Shown here piece after piece: positions 40,962 to 50,410 of a stretch of DNA of 56,512 nt. Location of the stretch: assembly GCA_037440885.1 (NCBI GenBank), contig JBBITI010000018.1, positions 1 to 56,512 on the forward strand. The letters are read 5' to 3'. The notes beneath the pieces are model-generated. The model saw only the letters and a list, made by a program, of their open reading frames with translations, did no database searches and was not told the DNA's origin. This DNA is from JBBITI01 sp037440885. GTDB taxonomy: Bacteria > Chloroflexota > Dehalococcoidia > Dehalococcoidales > UBA2162. Both the position numbers and the translations under genes were made by a program. The stretch's first letter is position 1, and every line of letters begins with the position of its first letter.

Positions 40962-41582
40962 GCGGCAGTTGTTATATTTCTCGGTGTTAATGATCGATAT
41001 TATCGAGGAAACAGCGCGGTCCAGTTCACCCCGGTAATTCACCACTACGTAATCAAAAGACGGCAAACGGTCGAATTCCTGTACCGCTGCCTGAGACCGG
41101 GTCTCCAGGTCCTGCACCGTTTCGGTACTGCGCTGTTTCAAGCGTTGCAACAATTCTTCCCGGGAAGGCGGCACTAAAAAGATGGCTACTGCCTGAGGCA
41201 TTGCTTTCTTGATTGCCTCCGCCCCCTGGACATCGACTTTCACCATTACATCCCGGCCGGCATTCAATGCGTCCGTGACGTCTTGCTTCGGAACGCCGTA
41301 ATAATTACCGTATACCAGGGCGGATTCCAGTAACTGGTTTTGCCCTTGCAGTCGCAAAAATTCTTCTCTGCTGACAAAGTGATAATCGACAGTGTTCTTT
41401 TCCTGGGGGCGGCGCGGCCGGGTGGTCATCGTTACCACGTAATGTATCGGAAAACGTGATTCTTTCATCCTGGCCAGGACGGCATCCTTGCCCACACCGG
41501 ACGGCCCGGAAAGGATCACCAGCAAGGGACGGTTGCCCGTTGATGAAGCTTCAGGCGAGGGTTCTGGCATCACTCGGCTCAT
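40932..41582 (-). CDS. gmk: Guanylate kinase
   Basis: Gmk (216 residues) phosphorylates GMP to GDP. P-loop ILSGPSGVGKDAVL, GMP-binding VTMTTRPRRPQEKNTVDYHFVSREEF and VDVQGAEAIKKAMP and IFLVPPSREELLQRL are conserved. ATG at 41570 is an alternative start. It overlaps the remA-like gene upstream by 32 bases. No rpoZ follows, although gmk and rpoZ are often linked. Confidence 0.95.
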   Translation of the reverse strand: MSRVMPEPSPEASSTGNRPLLVILSGPSGVGKDAVLARMKESRFPIHYVVTMTTRPRRPQEKNTVDYHFVSREEFLRLQGQNQLLESALVYGNYYGVPKQDVTDALNAGRDVMVKVDVQGAEAIKKAMPQAVAIFLVPPSREELLQRLKQRSTETVQDLETRSQAAVQEFDRLPSFDYVVVNYRGELDRAVSSIISIINTEKYNNCRLEQLLEEQR

Positions 41583-41856
41583 TCTTGAAAACGCTTAATC
41601 GTTCCGGGTCACGAGCAGCCTGTAATCTTCCTGCGATCGTTTCCGGGGCGAGCGCTACCAGGATAATATGGCCGGTGTCGGTGATAATCACAGACTTGGT
41701 CCGCCGGCCGTTCGTCATATCTATCAAAAGGCTGTTATTTCTCCCCTCTTGAATCGTCCGCTTCGTCGGCGCCGAACTGGGAGAAACAATAGCGATAACC
41801 CGGTTCATTGCAATCATATTGTTGAAACCGATATTTACCAGTTCAGTTTCTTTCAT
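41551..41856 (-). CDS. RemA/DUF370-family regulator
   Basis: The 101-residue protein has the RemA core NIGFNNMIAMNRVIAIVSPSSAPTKRTIQE, NSLLIDMTNGRRTKSVIITDTGHIILVALAPETIAGRL. In Bacillus RemA is a DNA-binding activator of matrix genes. In other bacteria the gene is linked with gmk, as here. The last 32 bases overlap gmk. Confidence 0.92.
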   Translation of the reverse strand: MKETELVNIGFNNMIAMNRVIAIVSPSSAPTKRTIQEGRNNSLLIDMTNGRRTKSVIITDTGHIILVALAPETIAGRLQAARDPERLSVFKNEPSDARTLA

Positions 41857-41913
41857 GAATCAGACCTCGGCTGTTCCCAGTATTGTATTTGTGAGGAACT
41901 CTACTGGAATACC

Positions 41914-41943
41914 TTGACGTTAAAAACTAACCTATATCTTATA
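41914..41943 (+). promoter_or_regulatory. Possible promoter of the riboflavin operon
   Basis: TTGACG (41914-41919), 18 bp, CTTATA (41938-41943). The match is moderate. I saw no FMN riboswitch in the 144 bases before ribD. Confidence 0.4.
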
Positions 41944-42000
41944 CCGAAAAACCTGGCGAGGCAACTATTTGTTTGCGTTTCCTTTTTACCTGATGCTAGA

Positions 42001-43107
42001 ATGGCATTGATGGACTATATGAGACAGGCTCTGGCATTGGCCAGGCTTGCCCTGGGACAGGCAAGCCCAAATCCGGCAGTCGGCGCTCTGATCGTCAAAG
42101 ACGGGGAGATTGTCGGGCAGGGATACACGCAACCACCGGGGCATGCTCATGCCGAGATAATGGCTCTCAAACAGGCGGGCGAAAAAGCCCGGGGAGCTAC
42201 GATGTACGTCAGTCTGGAACCGTGCTGTCATTACGGCCGCACGCCACCCTGCACCGAGGCCATCATTGCCGCCGGTATCGCCGAAGTCCGCATGGCCATG
42301 ATCGATCCCAACCCGATCATCTCCGGACGCGGCGAGGAAGCCTTGCAGAAAGAACTCATCAAGACAAGCGTCGGAGAACTGGAAGAAGAAGCGCGGACCA
42401 TCAACGAAGCTTATGTCAAATATATCAAGACCCGTTTCCCCTATGTCACCGTAAAATTTGCCGCCAGTCTCGACGGTAAAATCGCCACCCGGACGGGAGA
42501 TTCAAAATGGATTACCGGGGCGGAAGCCCGTAAATACGTTCATTACCTGCGTTACGTGAGCGATGTGATTATGGCCGGCGCCAACACGATCATCGCCGAT
42601 AACCCGTTCCTCACATGCCGCTATGGAGGTATCGGCGGAGCGGTGAAAAACCGGCAATTGCGGGTGATCGTCGACGGTCTAGGGCGGACTCCTCACGATG
42701 CCCGGATCTTCAGCGAGCCTGGCAAAGTCATAGTCGCCATAGGTAAATCGGTCAGCCAGTCAGCCCGTGATCCGCTGTTGAAAGCGGGCGCTGAACTGGT
42801 TGAATTCGATACCCGGAACGATCAGATCGTGATGGAAGAACTGCTGGAATTCCTCGGTAAAAGAGAGGTGACCAGCATTCTTGTTGAAGGGGGCGGGACT
42901 CTCACCGGATCATTATTTGATTCCGGATTAGTCGACAAGGTAGTCGCTTTCATCGCCCCGATGGTGATCGGCGGCGGTGAAGCGATACAAGCCGTGAGCG
43001 GAAAAGGGGTAGAACGGATCGCTGATGCCGCCCGTCTGGAACGGGTCAGCCTGGAGAAGTTCGGCGACGATGTAATGATCAGCGGTTACGTCGCCCGCAA
43101 AGAATAA
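42001..43107 (+). CDS. ribD: Bifunctional riboflavin biosynthesis deaminase/reductase
   Basis: RibD performs the second and third steps of riboflavin synthesis. From the ATG at 42001 it is 368 residues; the earlier in-frame stretch back to 41668 lacks family similarity and was rejected. The deaminase domain (about 1-145) has the zinc motif HAEIMAL and PCCHYGRTPPCTEAI. The reductase domain (about 150-368) has VTVKFAASLDGKIATRTGDSKWITG and ILVEGGGTLTGSLFDSGLVD. It heads the rib operon ribD-ribE-ribBA-ribH. Confidence 0.95.
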   Translation: MALMDYMRQALALARLALGQASPNPAVGALIVKDGEIVGQGYTQPPGHAHAEIMALKQAGEKARGATMYVSLEPCCHYGRTPPCTEAIIAAGIAEVRMAMIDPNPIISGRGEEALQKELIKTSVGELEEEARTINEAYVKYIKTRFPYVTVKFAASLDGKIATRTGDSKWITGAEARKYVHYLRYVSDVIMAGANTIIADNPFLTCRYGGIGGAVKNRQLRVIVDGLGRTPHDARIFSEPGKVIVAIGKSVSQSARDPLLKAGAELVEFDTRNDQIVMEELLEFLGKREVTSILVEGGGTLTGSLFDSGLVDKVVAFIAPMVIGGGEAIQAVSGKGVERIADAARLERVSLEKFGDDVMISGYVARKE

Positions 43108-43126
43108 TTATCCACCACGAAAAGTT

Positions 43127-43756
43127 ATGTTTACAGGCATCATTGAAGAAGTCGGTACAGTATCATCCACTCACTCCGGAAAATTGGTAGTCAATGCTAC
43201 CAGGGTTCTCAACAGCATGAATCTCGGAGACAGCATGGCCGTCAACGGCGTCTGTTTGACTATCGCCAGCCTGAGTAGCAGTTCTTTTTCCGCCGATGTC
43301 ATGCCGGAAACCGCGCGGCGGTCAAACCTGGGCCGGTTACGCAGCGGTGATAAGGTCAACCTGGAACGACCTTTAGCCCTTAACGGCTGGGTCGGCGGTC
43401 ATCTTGTCCAGGGACATGTTGACGCTACCGGACGCATCATGAACATGCAGCCTGAAGAAGGGGCTGTATTGATGACCTTCCATGCACCGGCGGAAGTGTT
43501 GTACTATATAGTAGAAAAAGGATTCATCACGGTTGACGGGATTTCCCTCACCGTGGCCGACCGCGATGATACATCTTTCCGGGTTTCGATCGTCGATTAC
43601 AGCCGCCGTCATACCAACCTGGTGGAAAGACGTATCGGTGACACAGTCAACCTGGAAGTGGATATCATCGCCAAGTATGTCGCCCGTTTTACCCTTGTAC
43701 AGAGTCCCGGCATTACCCTGGACTTTTTGAGAGAACAGGGATTTGGGATTAACTAA
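43127..43756 (+). CDS. ribE: Riboflavin synthase, alpha subunit
   Basis: The 209-residue enzyme disproportionates two 6,7-dimethyl-8-ribityllumazine molecules to riboflavin. Two tandem lumazine-binding domains are visible, starting MFTGIIEEVGTV and GWVGGHLVQGHVDATGRI; the first holds the conserved SMAVNGVCLT. It is gene two of the rib operon. Confidence 0.95.
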   Translation: MFTGIIEEVGTVSSTHSGKLVVNATRVLNSMNLGDSMAVNGVCLTIASLSSSSFSADVMPETARRSNLGRLRSGDKVNLERPLALNGWVGGHLVQGHVDATGRIMNMQPEEGAVLMTFHAPAEVLYYIVEKGFITVDGISLTVADRDDTSFRVSIVDYSRRHTNLVERRIGDTVNLEVDIIAKYVARFTLVQSPGITLDFLREQGFGIN

Positions 43757-43831
43757 AATAAAATTTTACCGGAATAAGATCTTAGAGCATCATGGTTGTG
43801 ATTCTATCAACCATGGCTATCCAGAGGGAAT

Positions 43832-45046
43832 ATGGCACTGGCAGGCATAACCGAAGCAATTGCAGATATTAAAGCCGGCAAATTTGTAATCGCCGTCGAT
43901 GACGAAGATCGCGAAAATGAAGGCGACTTTATCATGGCGGCGGAAAAAGTAACCGCAGAAGCCATCAATTTCATGGCCAAATACGGACGCGGCTTGATCT
44001 GCATGCCCATGACCGGGGAACGTTTGGACCAGTTGCGGATACCGCTGATGACCAGCAGTAATACTTCGCATTTCGGGACTGCCTTTACAGTATCCGTCGA
44101 AGCCAGATATGGAACCAGCACCGGCATCTCCGCCGCCGACCGGGCAAAAACGGTCCAGACACTCGTCAATCCCAACACCCGGCCGGAAGATATCACCATG
44201 CCCGGGCACATGTTCCCCCTGCGCGCCCGCGATGGCGGTGTTCTCGTCCGCGCCGGTCAGACCGAAGCTACCGTCGACCTCGCCCGTCTAGCCGGACTGC
44301 AACCTGCCGGGGTCTGTTGCGAAATCATGAACGATGACGGCACTATGGCCCGGATGCCTCAACTGGAAGTGCTGTCCCAGAAACTGGGCATTAAAATCAT
44401 CAGCGTCGCTGACCTCATCGCCTACCGGCGCCGCCATGAAAAGCTGGTGCACCGGGTTGCCGAGGCTAAAATTCCCACCAAATTCGCCGAATTTACCGCC
44501 ATTGCCTATAAATCCGATGTCGATCCCCAGGAACACCTTGCCTTGATACTGGGCGATATATCCACCGATAAACCGGTTCTCGTCAGAGCGCACAGCGAAT
44601 GCCTTACCGGAGACGTGTTCCGCAGTATGCGCTGTGACTGCGGCACTCAGCTTGAGAAAGCCATGGAGATGATCGCCCGAGAAGGCTGCGGGGTGATTAT
44701 CTATCTGCGGCAGGAAGGGCGTGGCATCGGCTTACATAACAAGATCCGCGCCTATGCCCTCCAGGAAAAAGGATTGGATACCGTCGAAGCAAACATATCT
44801 CTCGGCTTTCCCGCAGACAAACGGGACTACGGTATCGGCGCCCAGATCATGGCCGACCTCGGTCTCCGTGAGATCAGGCTGCTCACTAACAATCCCAGAA
44901 AGGTGATCGGCCTGGAGTCCTACGGACTCAAAGTCGTGGAGACCTTACCGATCGAATGCCCCCCCAATGAGCACAACCTCTTCTATTTGCAAACAAAAAA
45001 GAATAAAATGGGACATAAACTCGACCTGCCGGACACGGCGCAATAA
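43832..45046 (+). CDS. ribBA: Fused DHBP synthase / GTP cyclohydrolase II
   Basis: The 404-residue fusion makes both precursors of the lumazine. The N-terminal domain (about 1-200) has VDDEDRENEGDFIMAAEKV and GHMFPLRARDGGVL of 3,4-dihydroxy-2-butanone-4-phosphate synthase. The C-terminal cyclohydrolase has the zinc Cys triad CLTGDVFRSMRCDCG and YLRQEGRGIGLHNKI. Gene three of the rib operon. Confidence 0.96.
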   Translation: MALAGITEAIADIKAGKFVIAVDDEDRENEGDFIMAAEKVTAEAINFMAKYGRGLICMPMTGERLDQLRIPLMTSSNTSHFGTAFTVSVEARYGTSTGISAADRAKTVQTLVNPNTRPEDITMPGHMFPLRARDGGVLVRAGQTEATVDLARLAGLQPAGVCCEIMNDDGTMARMPQLEVLSQKLGIKIISVADLIAYRRRHEKLVHRVAEAKIPTKFAEFTAIAYKSDVDPQEHLALILGDISTDKPVLVRAHSECLTGDVFRSMRCDCGTQLEKAMEMIAREGCGVIIYLRQEGRGIGLHNKIRAYALQEKGLDTVEANISLGFPADKRDYGIGAQIMADLGLREIRLLTNNPRKVIGLESYGLKVVETLPIECPPNEHNLFYLQTKKNKMGHKLDLPDTAQ

Positions 45047-45085
45047 TCAGTCATCGCTTTCTATCATAAAATCCAGGAGGTAATT

Positions 45086-45553
45086 ATGGGCAACGTTTTC
45101 GAAGGTAACTTACTGGGTGAAGGCCTCAAGATCGGGATCGTCGTCGCCCGTTTCAATGAATTCATTACCGGCAAGCTTCTCAGCGGCGCGAAGGACGCGC
45201 TTTCCCGTCACGGGGTGGCGGATGAAAATATCGATGTCGCCTGGGTACCCGGTTCTTTCGAGATACCCCTGGCAGCGCAGAAGATGGCAGCCGGCAAGAA
45301 ATATCATGCTGTTATTTGCCTCGGCACCGTAATCCGCGGTGCCACACCCCATTTCGAATATATCGCGGCTGAAGTCACCAAGGGAATTGCCGCCGTCAGC
45401 TTGAATTCCGGAATCCCCGTCCTCTTCGGCGTGATTACTGCCGATACCCTGGAACAGGCAATCGAACGCGCCGGAACCAAGGCGGGTAACAAGGGATTTG
45501 ATGCCGCTACCGGTGCAATCGAGATGGCCAACCTCATGCGCGTCATGAAATAA
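45086..45553 (+). CDS. ribH: 6,7-dimethyl-8-ribityllumazine synthase
   Basis: The 155-residue subunit of the icosahedral lumazine synthase has VVARFNEFITGKLLSGA, the WVPGSFEIPLAAQK loop, CLGTVIRGATPHFEYIAAEVTKGI and the catalytic His. CAGGAGGTAATT before the ATG is a strong ribosome-binding site. Last gene of the rib operon. Confidence 0.97.
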   Translation: MGNVFEGNLLGEGLKIGIVVARFNEFITGKLLSGAKDALSRHGVADENIDVAWVPGSFEIPLAAQKMAAGKKYHAVICLGTVIRGATPHFEYIAAEVTKGIAAVSLNSGIPVLFGVITADTLEQAIERAGTKAGNKGFDAATGAIEMANLMRVMK

Positions 45554-45666
45554 TTATCCGGCTACCGCTAAAAAGCCCCGGACAACATCAGGTCATGCGG
45601 TCATACATAAGCGCAAAGCACGAGGTTTCCCGAAAGCGACCTTCTCAAAACCAGGGTAAGGGCAGG

Positions 45667-45921
45667 CTAATCAGTGATTTTACTGACAGCGTCTCCGCGT
45701 CTCACCCGGTCCGGTAGTTTGATTCCCACCGCGTCTCCGGCTTTCGCTTCCTGAACGGTGACGTTATTGATTTGCATCGAGGTGACTTCCATCTCCAGGT
45801 CAGTGGTATGACCTTTGATATGGATTCTGTCGCCCGTTTTCAGGGGAGCGATCAACTGGATACCAGCGACCACCGGTTTGGCAAAAAAATCACTTACCGT
45901 GCCAATCTCAATCTCCGGCAT
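45667..45921 (-). CDS. EF-Tu domain II-like small protein
   Basis: The 84-residue protein is a single beta-barrel like domain II of translational GTPases: VSDFFAKPVVAGIQLIAPLKTGDRIHIKGHTTDLEMEVTSMQINNVTVQEAKAGDAVGIKLPDRVRRGD. It has no GTPase domain. Similar stand-alone proteins are linked with U32 peptidases in some anaerobes, but no such gene is near here. Role unknown. Confidence 0.75.
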   Translation of the reverse strand: MPEIEIGTVSDFFAKPVVAGIQLIAPLKTGDRIHIKGHTTDLEMEVTSMQINNVTVQEAKAGDAVGIKLPDRVRRGDAVSKITD

Positions 45922-46164
45922 ATGTCCCTCCTGAATATCTCAACAGCCCCAGTATATCGTGGCATGAACGGCAAATCAAGACTATGTACGGACCCCGGTG
46001 CCGCCGTGTTTTTTTGCTCGTCAGCGTTTGACATCCCTTCCCCCGAAGAATAAGATAACTGGGTTCTTTTCAACAATTCTTTCGAACGGTTTATGTTAAA
46101 CTAGAATACTATTTTCCTGCTCTTAAAACCGGACTGTTCCTGAAGAGCAAACCGGGGGGTGTAA

Positions 46165-47463
46165 ATGTCTGGACAAATATCTAATATGAACAACAATAAC
46201 GAGAAGAGTAATAATATCGCCGTCGTCGGTTTCGGAACAATCGGAACCGGGGTGGTCGACCTGCTTTTCAACCGCGGGATTCCGGGGCTTAAATTGGTCA
46301 AAGTCATCGATAAGGACCTGGAGCGGAAACGCCCCATCGCTTTACCGCCAGGCATGCTTGTTCCCGACCTGCACGCCGCGACCGATGATCCCGGGGTGGA
46401 CATCGTCGTTGAACTGATGGGCGGTATCGAACCCGCCAAAACAGTGCTGCTGAACTCCATGAAAAACGGGAAAGACGTTGTCACCGCCAATAAAAAGCTG
46501 CTCGCTAAAGAAGGCGGCGATATCTTCGCCGCCGCGGCTGCCTTGAACCGCCGTATCGGTTTCCGGGCCAGTTTTGTCGGCGCGCATGCTCTGATCCATG
46601 AATTTCGCCAGGCCAAGGCAATGGGCCGGCGCTTCCGCACTATCCATGCCATCCTGAACGGAACATCCAATTATATTCTTTCTACCATGAGCCGTGACGG
46701 CAAAAGCTTCGACGAAGCTTTGAAGGAAGCCCAGGCGCAGGGTTTTGCCGAAGCCGATCCCTCCGATGACATCGACGGCCTGGATACGGCCAGCAAGATC
46801 CGCATTTTGCTGGGACTGATCGGCGATTCCTACCGCACTGTCGGCAACTTTCCCCTTGAAGGCATCCGAAACGTTTCCCAACTTGATATCAGGTATGCCG
46901 CAGAGCTGGACTATGCCCTGAAACTGGTTGGTGTCATCGAACAGAGTGAGGGCGTCTTTAATGTGAGCGTCCGCCCTGCCCTCGTACCGGCGGCTTCACT
47001 GCTCGGCTCCACACAGGGCGCCATGAACGGTATCGAGCTTGTTGACGATCAGAATGTGGTTACCGGTATGGTTACCCCCGGCGCTGGCGCCTATCCCACC
47101 GCCGAATCCGTTATCAAGGATCTGCTGGATATCTCCGAAGGACGTCCCCTCCCGGTCCCCACTTCGGCAGAGATAATCCCTCTGGGACATACTGATTCTG
47201 TGTCGAACCGCTATTACTTGCGCTTCAGCGCTCTTGATCAAGCCGGCGTCCTCGCCCAGATCTGCAATATCTTCTGGAAATACAATATCAGTATTGCGGC
47301 AGTTATCCAGAAAGAAGCGGTCTCTGAGGAATCCGTCCCCATCATCATGACCACGCACACCGCCACCGAAGGCAGTCTGCAAGCAGCCATCCGGGAGGTG
47401 GACCGGTTGGAGGTGATCAAAGCCGCCACCATTGTAATCCGGATTTTTAAAACCGAAGCCTAG
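46165..47463 (+). CDS. hom: Homoserine dehydrogenase
   Basis: The 432-residue enzyme reduces aspartate semialdehyde to homoserine on the way to threonine and methionine. The NAD(P) loop VVGFGTIGTGVVDLLFNRG, the catalytic region VTANKKLLAKEGGDIF and ILNGTSNYILSTM, and EADPSDDIDGLDTASK are conserved. A C-terminal ACT domain (about 350-432) is the site for Thr feedback. An intrinsic terminator follows. Confidence 0.96.
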   Translation: MSGQISNMNNNNEKSNNIAVVGFGTIGTGVVDLLFNRGIPGLKLVKVIDKDLERKRPIALPPGMLVPDLHAATDDPGVDIVVELMGGIEPAKTVLLNSMKNGKDVVTANKKLLAKEGGDIFAAAAALNRRIGFRASFVGAHALIHEFRQAKAMGRRFRTIHAILNGTSNYILSTMSRDGKSFDEALKEAQAQGFAEADPSDDIDGLDTASKIRILLGLIGDSYRTVGNFPLEGIRNVSQLDIRYAAELDYALKLVGVIEQSEGVFNVSVRPALVPAASLLGSTQGAMNGIELVDDQNVVTGMVTPGAGAYPTAESVIKDLLDISEGRPLPVPTSAEIIPLGHTDSVSNRYYLRFSALDQAGVLAQICNIFWKYNISIAAVIQKEAVSEESVPIIMTTHTATEGSLQAAIREVDRLEVIKAATIVIRIFKTEA

Positions 47464-47484
47464 TCTGTAATAAAATTATCAATA

Positions 47485-47516
47485 AAAGAGGGAGCCTTCG
47501 CAGAGGCTCCCTCTTT
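47485..47516 (+). terminator. Intrinsic terminator after homoserine dehydrogenase
   Basis: AAAGAGGGAGCCT (47485-47497), loop TCGCAG, AGGCTCCCTCTTT (47504-47516): a perfect 13-bp stem ending TTTCGTTTT. It may also serve the convergent surface-protein gene. Confidence 0.92.
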
Positions 47517-47545
47517 CGTTTTAACAAGTGTTTCCGCGTGTTGTT

Positions 47546-49591
47546 TTATTCCTGGATTCGAGTAGCTACCGGCCGGTTGCCAGAGCGGCGCCCGAGCCAG
47601 AAGGCGAAGAGCAGGACTATCAAAGCACCCAGTCCGATCATCGTCCATAACGCCCATAACGGCAGGACGGAACCGACAGCAAATGTCCAGATGTTCGACC
47701 AGTTGCCTTCATTGCCCGCATTGTCCACCGCCCTGACCCGCCAGTAATACGGCGCATCCTTCTTGGTGGCTTTTAATGTCTCGCCTTTGAGCAAAGAGTA
47801 TTCAGGGGTGGTTAAACCGGTTTTTTCCACCACGATCGTGCCGGGACTGAAGCCGACGCTGGTGGCGATCTGGAATTCGTAGGTTAACCCGCTGGGGTCC
47901 GAAACCGGATTCCAGGTGTATTTGCCCTGGGCCTTATACCGCTTTCCGGTCTGCGGTTCCAGCAACGTCGGTACGGGCGGCGCCACCCCCTCCATGTAAT
48001 AGCTTAACGGCAGGGTGATCGTCCCGTCGCTTACAATTATCGTATGCGCACCGCTGCGGCTGGCAGGAGCTTTAAAAATCACCGAGAAATTGGAATCCGC
48101 CCCGACAGCCCCCGTCGCCACCTGTTTACCGCCGTAAGTGACTGTCAGTGTTGCCCCGGCTTTAAAGCCGACCCCGCTGACCGTAACCGTGGCTCCCACG
48201 TAACCCGGCGACGATGCAGAAGTCGGTGTGATCGTGGCACTGGTGGTTACATTGAAATTTACTTCCTGGGTGTTCAAGCCGTCGCTTACCCGGATTTTGT
48301 AATTTCCCGCCTGGCGGGCCGGTGCTTCAAATGTGCTTGTAAAGGCGCCCAGAGAATTGGTGCTCGCCGTCCCTACGGGAGTGTTATCAAAGGTCAACGT
48401 TATCGCTGAATTAGCCAGGAATCCGTTACCGTTCAGGGTGATCCGTGTTCCCACATATCCGCTGTTCGGCGACAGAGCAACGCTGGAAGTAACTTTGAAA
48501 CTGGCAGTCGAATTATTGATACTGTCGGCTGCCCTCAACGTGCGTTCACCCGCTCCGATGGCGGGAATGCTGACCGTGGCGGTAAACCGGCCGAGGCTGT
48601 CGCTGGTAATCCCTCCAGAACCGATTGCCGTGTTGTCCAGGGTCAGGCTAATCGTCTCGCTTGCCCGGAAACCATTGCCCGTGACCGTAACCTGAGTACC
48701 GACCGGTCCGGTCGCCGGGGTGATGGTAATCCCCGAAGTAACGCTGATGGTTGCCGTCTGGAAATTGCCCACGGCATCCTGGGCTCTGATGACATGCGAT
48801 CCCGAGGTTGTCGCCGGTATCGCAAAATTCGTGATCGTAAATCCGCCGAAGGCATCGGAAGATGTGCTGGCCACCGAGGCGTCGTCGAAATAGATGGTTG
48901 TCCCGGAGTTAGCCGCATATCCGGTACCGGTTAAGGTGAGCGCGGTTTTCACGGGACCGGACGTCGGGCTCACCGTAAGCTTGGGCAGGATGGTAAACAT
49001 GGTAGTAGCCTGTAGAAACGAAGCTACGTCATACGCCGCGAACGTATGATATCCCTGCGTGCCGCGCGGGATGGTGAAACTGGTCGAAAACATGCCGTAG
49101 GCATTTGCTGTGGTCGTTAGCTGGATGACTGAATCCAGGTAGATGGTTACCGAGTTGCTAGCGGTGAAGCCGGTCCCGGTGATCGTGATCTGGTCGCCCA
49201 CGTTGCCGGTTATTGTGCTCAAGGTCATTCCCGGTATCACCGTAAACGTGCGTGCCGCACTTGTTTCGCTGCCCACGGTCACCCAGACGTAATAGGTACC
49301 TCTCCCTACCGTAGGCACGCTGAAGGGAATACTGGTAAAGTTGCCGGTGGCCGTCGAACCTCCGCCGTAAGTATAAGCGCCGGATGTAGTATAACTGCTG
49401 TTAAAATATATCGTGATCGTCCCGACGGGAAATCCCGTACCGCTCAGATACACGACCTGGCCGCTTGTGCCGCTGGCAGGACTGGGCACACCCAGTGTCC
49501 CGGCCGCGAAAGCCGGAATCACCGGCAGCATTCCAACAATCAGGGCCATCGCCAACGCCGTCCCCAATATCCGGAGGAACTTCTTTCGCAT
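47546..49591 (-). CDS. Secreted IPT/TIG-repeat surface protein with C-terminal membrane anchor
   Basis: The 681-residue protein has a signal peptide (1-29, cut near AFA-A). Six IPT/TIG immunoglobulin-like repeats follow, starting at about 33, 121, 205, 285, 365 and 450, each with a GxxGTxVTVTGxGF-type opening. A fibronectin-like domain (about 535-640, ending YYWRVRAVDNAGNEGNWSN) comes next. A C-terminal transmembrane helix (about 646-670) ends in basic GRRSGNR, so it is anchored outside the cell. No sortase motif is seen. It may be a surface-layer, adhesion or pilus-like protein. The + strand frames over it are shadows. Confidence 0.88.
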   Translation of the reverse strand: MRKKFLRILGTALAMALIVGMLPVIPAFAAGTLGVPSPASGTSGQVVYLSGTGFPVGTITIYFNSSYTTSGAYTYGGGSTATGNFTSIPFSVPTVGRGTYYVWVTVGSETSAARTFTVIPGMTLSTITGNVGDQITITGTGFTASNSVTIYLDSVIQLTTTANAYGMFSTSFTIPRGTQGYHTFAAYDVASFLQATTMFTILPKLTVSPTSGPVKTALTLTGTGYAANSGTTIYFDDASVASTSSDAFGGFTITNFAIPATTSGSHVIRAQDAVGNFQTATISVTSGITITPATGPVGTQVTVTGNGFRASETISLTLDNTAIGSGGITSDSLGRFTATVSIPAIGAGERTLRAADSINNSTASFKVTSSVALSPNSGYVGTRITLNGNGFLANSAITLTFDNTPVGTASTNSLGAFTSTFEAPARQAGNYKIRVSDGLNTQEVNFNVTTSATITPTSASSPGYVGATVTVSGVGFKAGATLTVTYGGKQVATGAVGADSNFSVIFKAPASRSGAHTIIVSDGTITLPLSYYMEGVAPPVPTLLEPQTGKRYKAQGKYTWNPVSDPSGLTYEFQIATSVGFSPGTIVVEKTGLTTPEYSLLKGETLKATKKDAPYYWRVRAVDNAGNEGNWSNIWTFAVGSVLPLWALWTMIGLGALIVLLFAFWLGRRSGNRPVATRIQE

Positions 49592-49637
49592 AATTTCGCA
49601 CCTCCAAACAAAAATTAAGATATGCTCTTTGAGCTTA

Positions 49638-49667
49638 ATATTAGTCCTGTATCTTGCGTGGTGTCAA
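49638..49667 (-). promoter_or_regulatory. Promoter of the IPT/TIG surface protein
   Basis: On the minus strand TTGACA (49662-49667 on +), 18 bp, TAATAT (49638-49643). The leader is about 40 bases, with GGAGGTG before the ATG. Confidence 0.7.
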
Positions 49668-49809
49668 TATCCATGCGCCTTTTTGACCGTCAGTATTATC
49701 ATTCTTCTGAACAATTCAATGCTGGTACCAATGATTGACCATATTATATTAACGAAAAATTAGCCGCCTGGTTAGGTCTTGAATGAAATCTTGTTCACCA
49801 TTGCCTGAG

Positions 49810-50410
49810 TCATGGCTTCTGCCATCGCACGGCGACAAAAGCACCGCCTTCCGGTTGTTTCAAACAGCTCTCCGCTTCCACGCATAATGCTTCCTGCACA
49901 TCGTCCTCTTTTTGAAAATGCACCACGCTGCGTGAGATTCCGGGGTATGGGACCAGCCCCAGCAAATCCGGCCCGCTCCGGTAGAACGCATTTTCCAGGA
50001 TATGCCTTTCCCCTCTTGTTGCCTTTTCCCGGCGGCGGGCTGCCCACGAGCTCCTACTGTTCAATGTCGCAACTACGACCACGCCCCCCGGCCGGGTCAC
50101 CCGGAACAGTTCCCAGATCGCTTGCCCGGCATCAGCAATGAATTCCAGAGCGGTTATCGAGACGGTCTTGTCGAAATGATTATCCCGGAAAGGCAGGTGT
50201 TGCATATCCGCCTGGACCGCATGAAACGGGCTCGTCGCGGTTTTCCGGCGCGCTCCCTGTAACATCGACCTTGAAATGTCCAACCCGATGATTTTAGCTC
50301 CGGCTGCCAGAAAATCAGTGGTAAATATTCCCGTGCCGCAACCGGCATCGAGTATTATTTCCCCCGGCGCCGGTTGTACAAAATCATTGATCAGCGAACT
50401 CTCCACCTGG
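49810..50410 (-). CDS. SAM-dependent methyltransferase, 5' end lost at chimeric joint
   Basis: The frame has class I motif I ILDAGCGTGIFTTDFLAAGAKIIGLDIS, then DKTVSITALEFIADAGQAIWELFRVTRPGGVVVVATLN, typical of methyltransferase type 11 family. The first in-frame start is GTG 50406, but the residues before it (RQVESSL) look like true family sequence and are cut off at a foreign segment. About 30 residues of N-terminus are missing. The genuine 5' end probably lies right of the N gap, where a minus-strand TATAAT-like box occurs. Substrate unknown. Confidence 0.75.

Noticed and set aside
41668..42000. Upstream extension of ribD
   Set aside because: It overlaps the minus-strand RemA gene and its residues have no RibD similarity; the family N-terminus fits the ATG at 42001.
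41857..42000. FMN riboswitch before the riboflavin operon
   Set aside because: None of the conserved FMN-aptamer segments is visible in this short leader.
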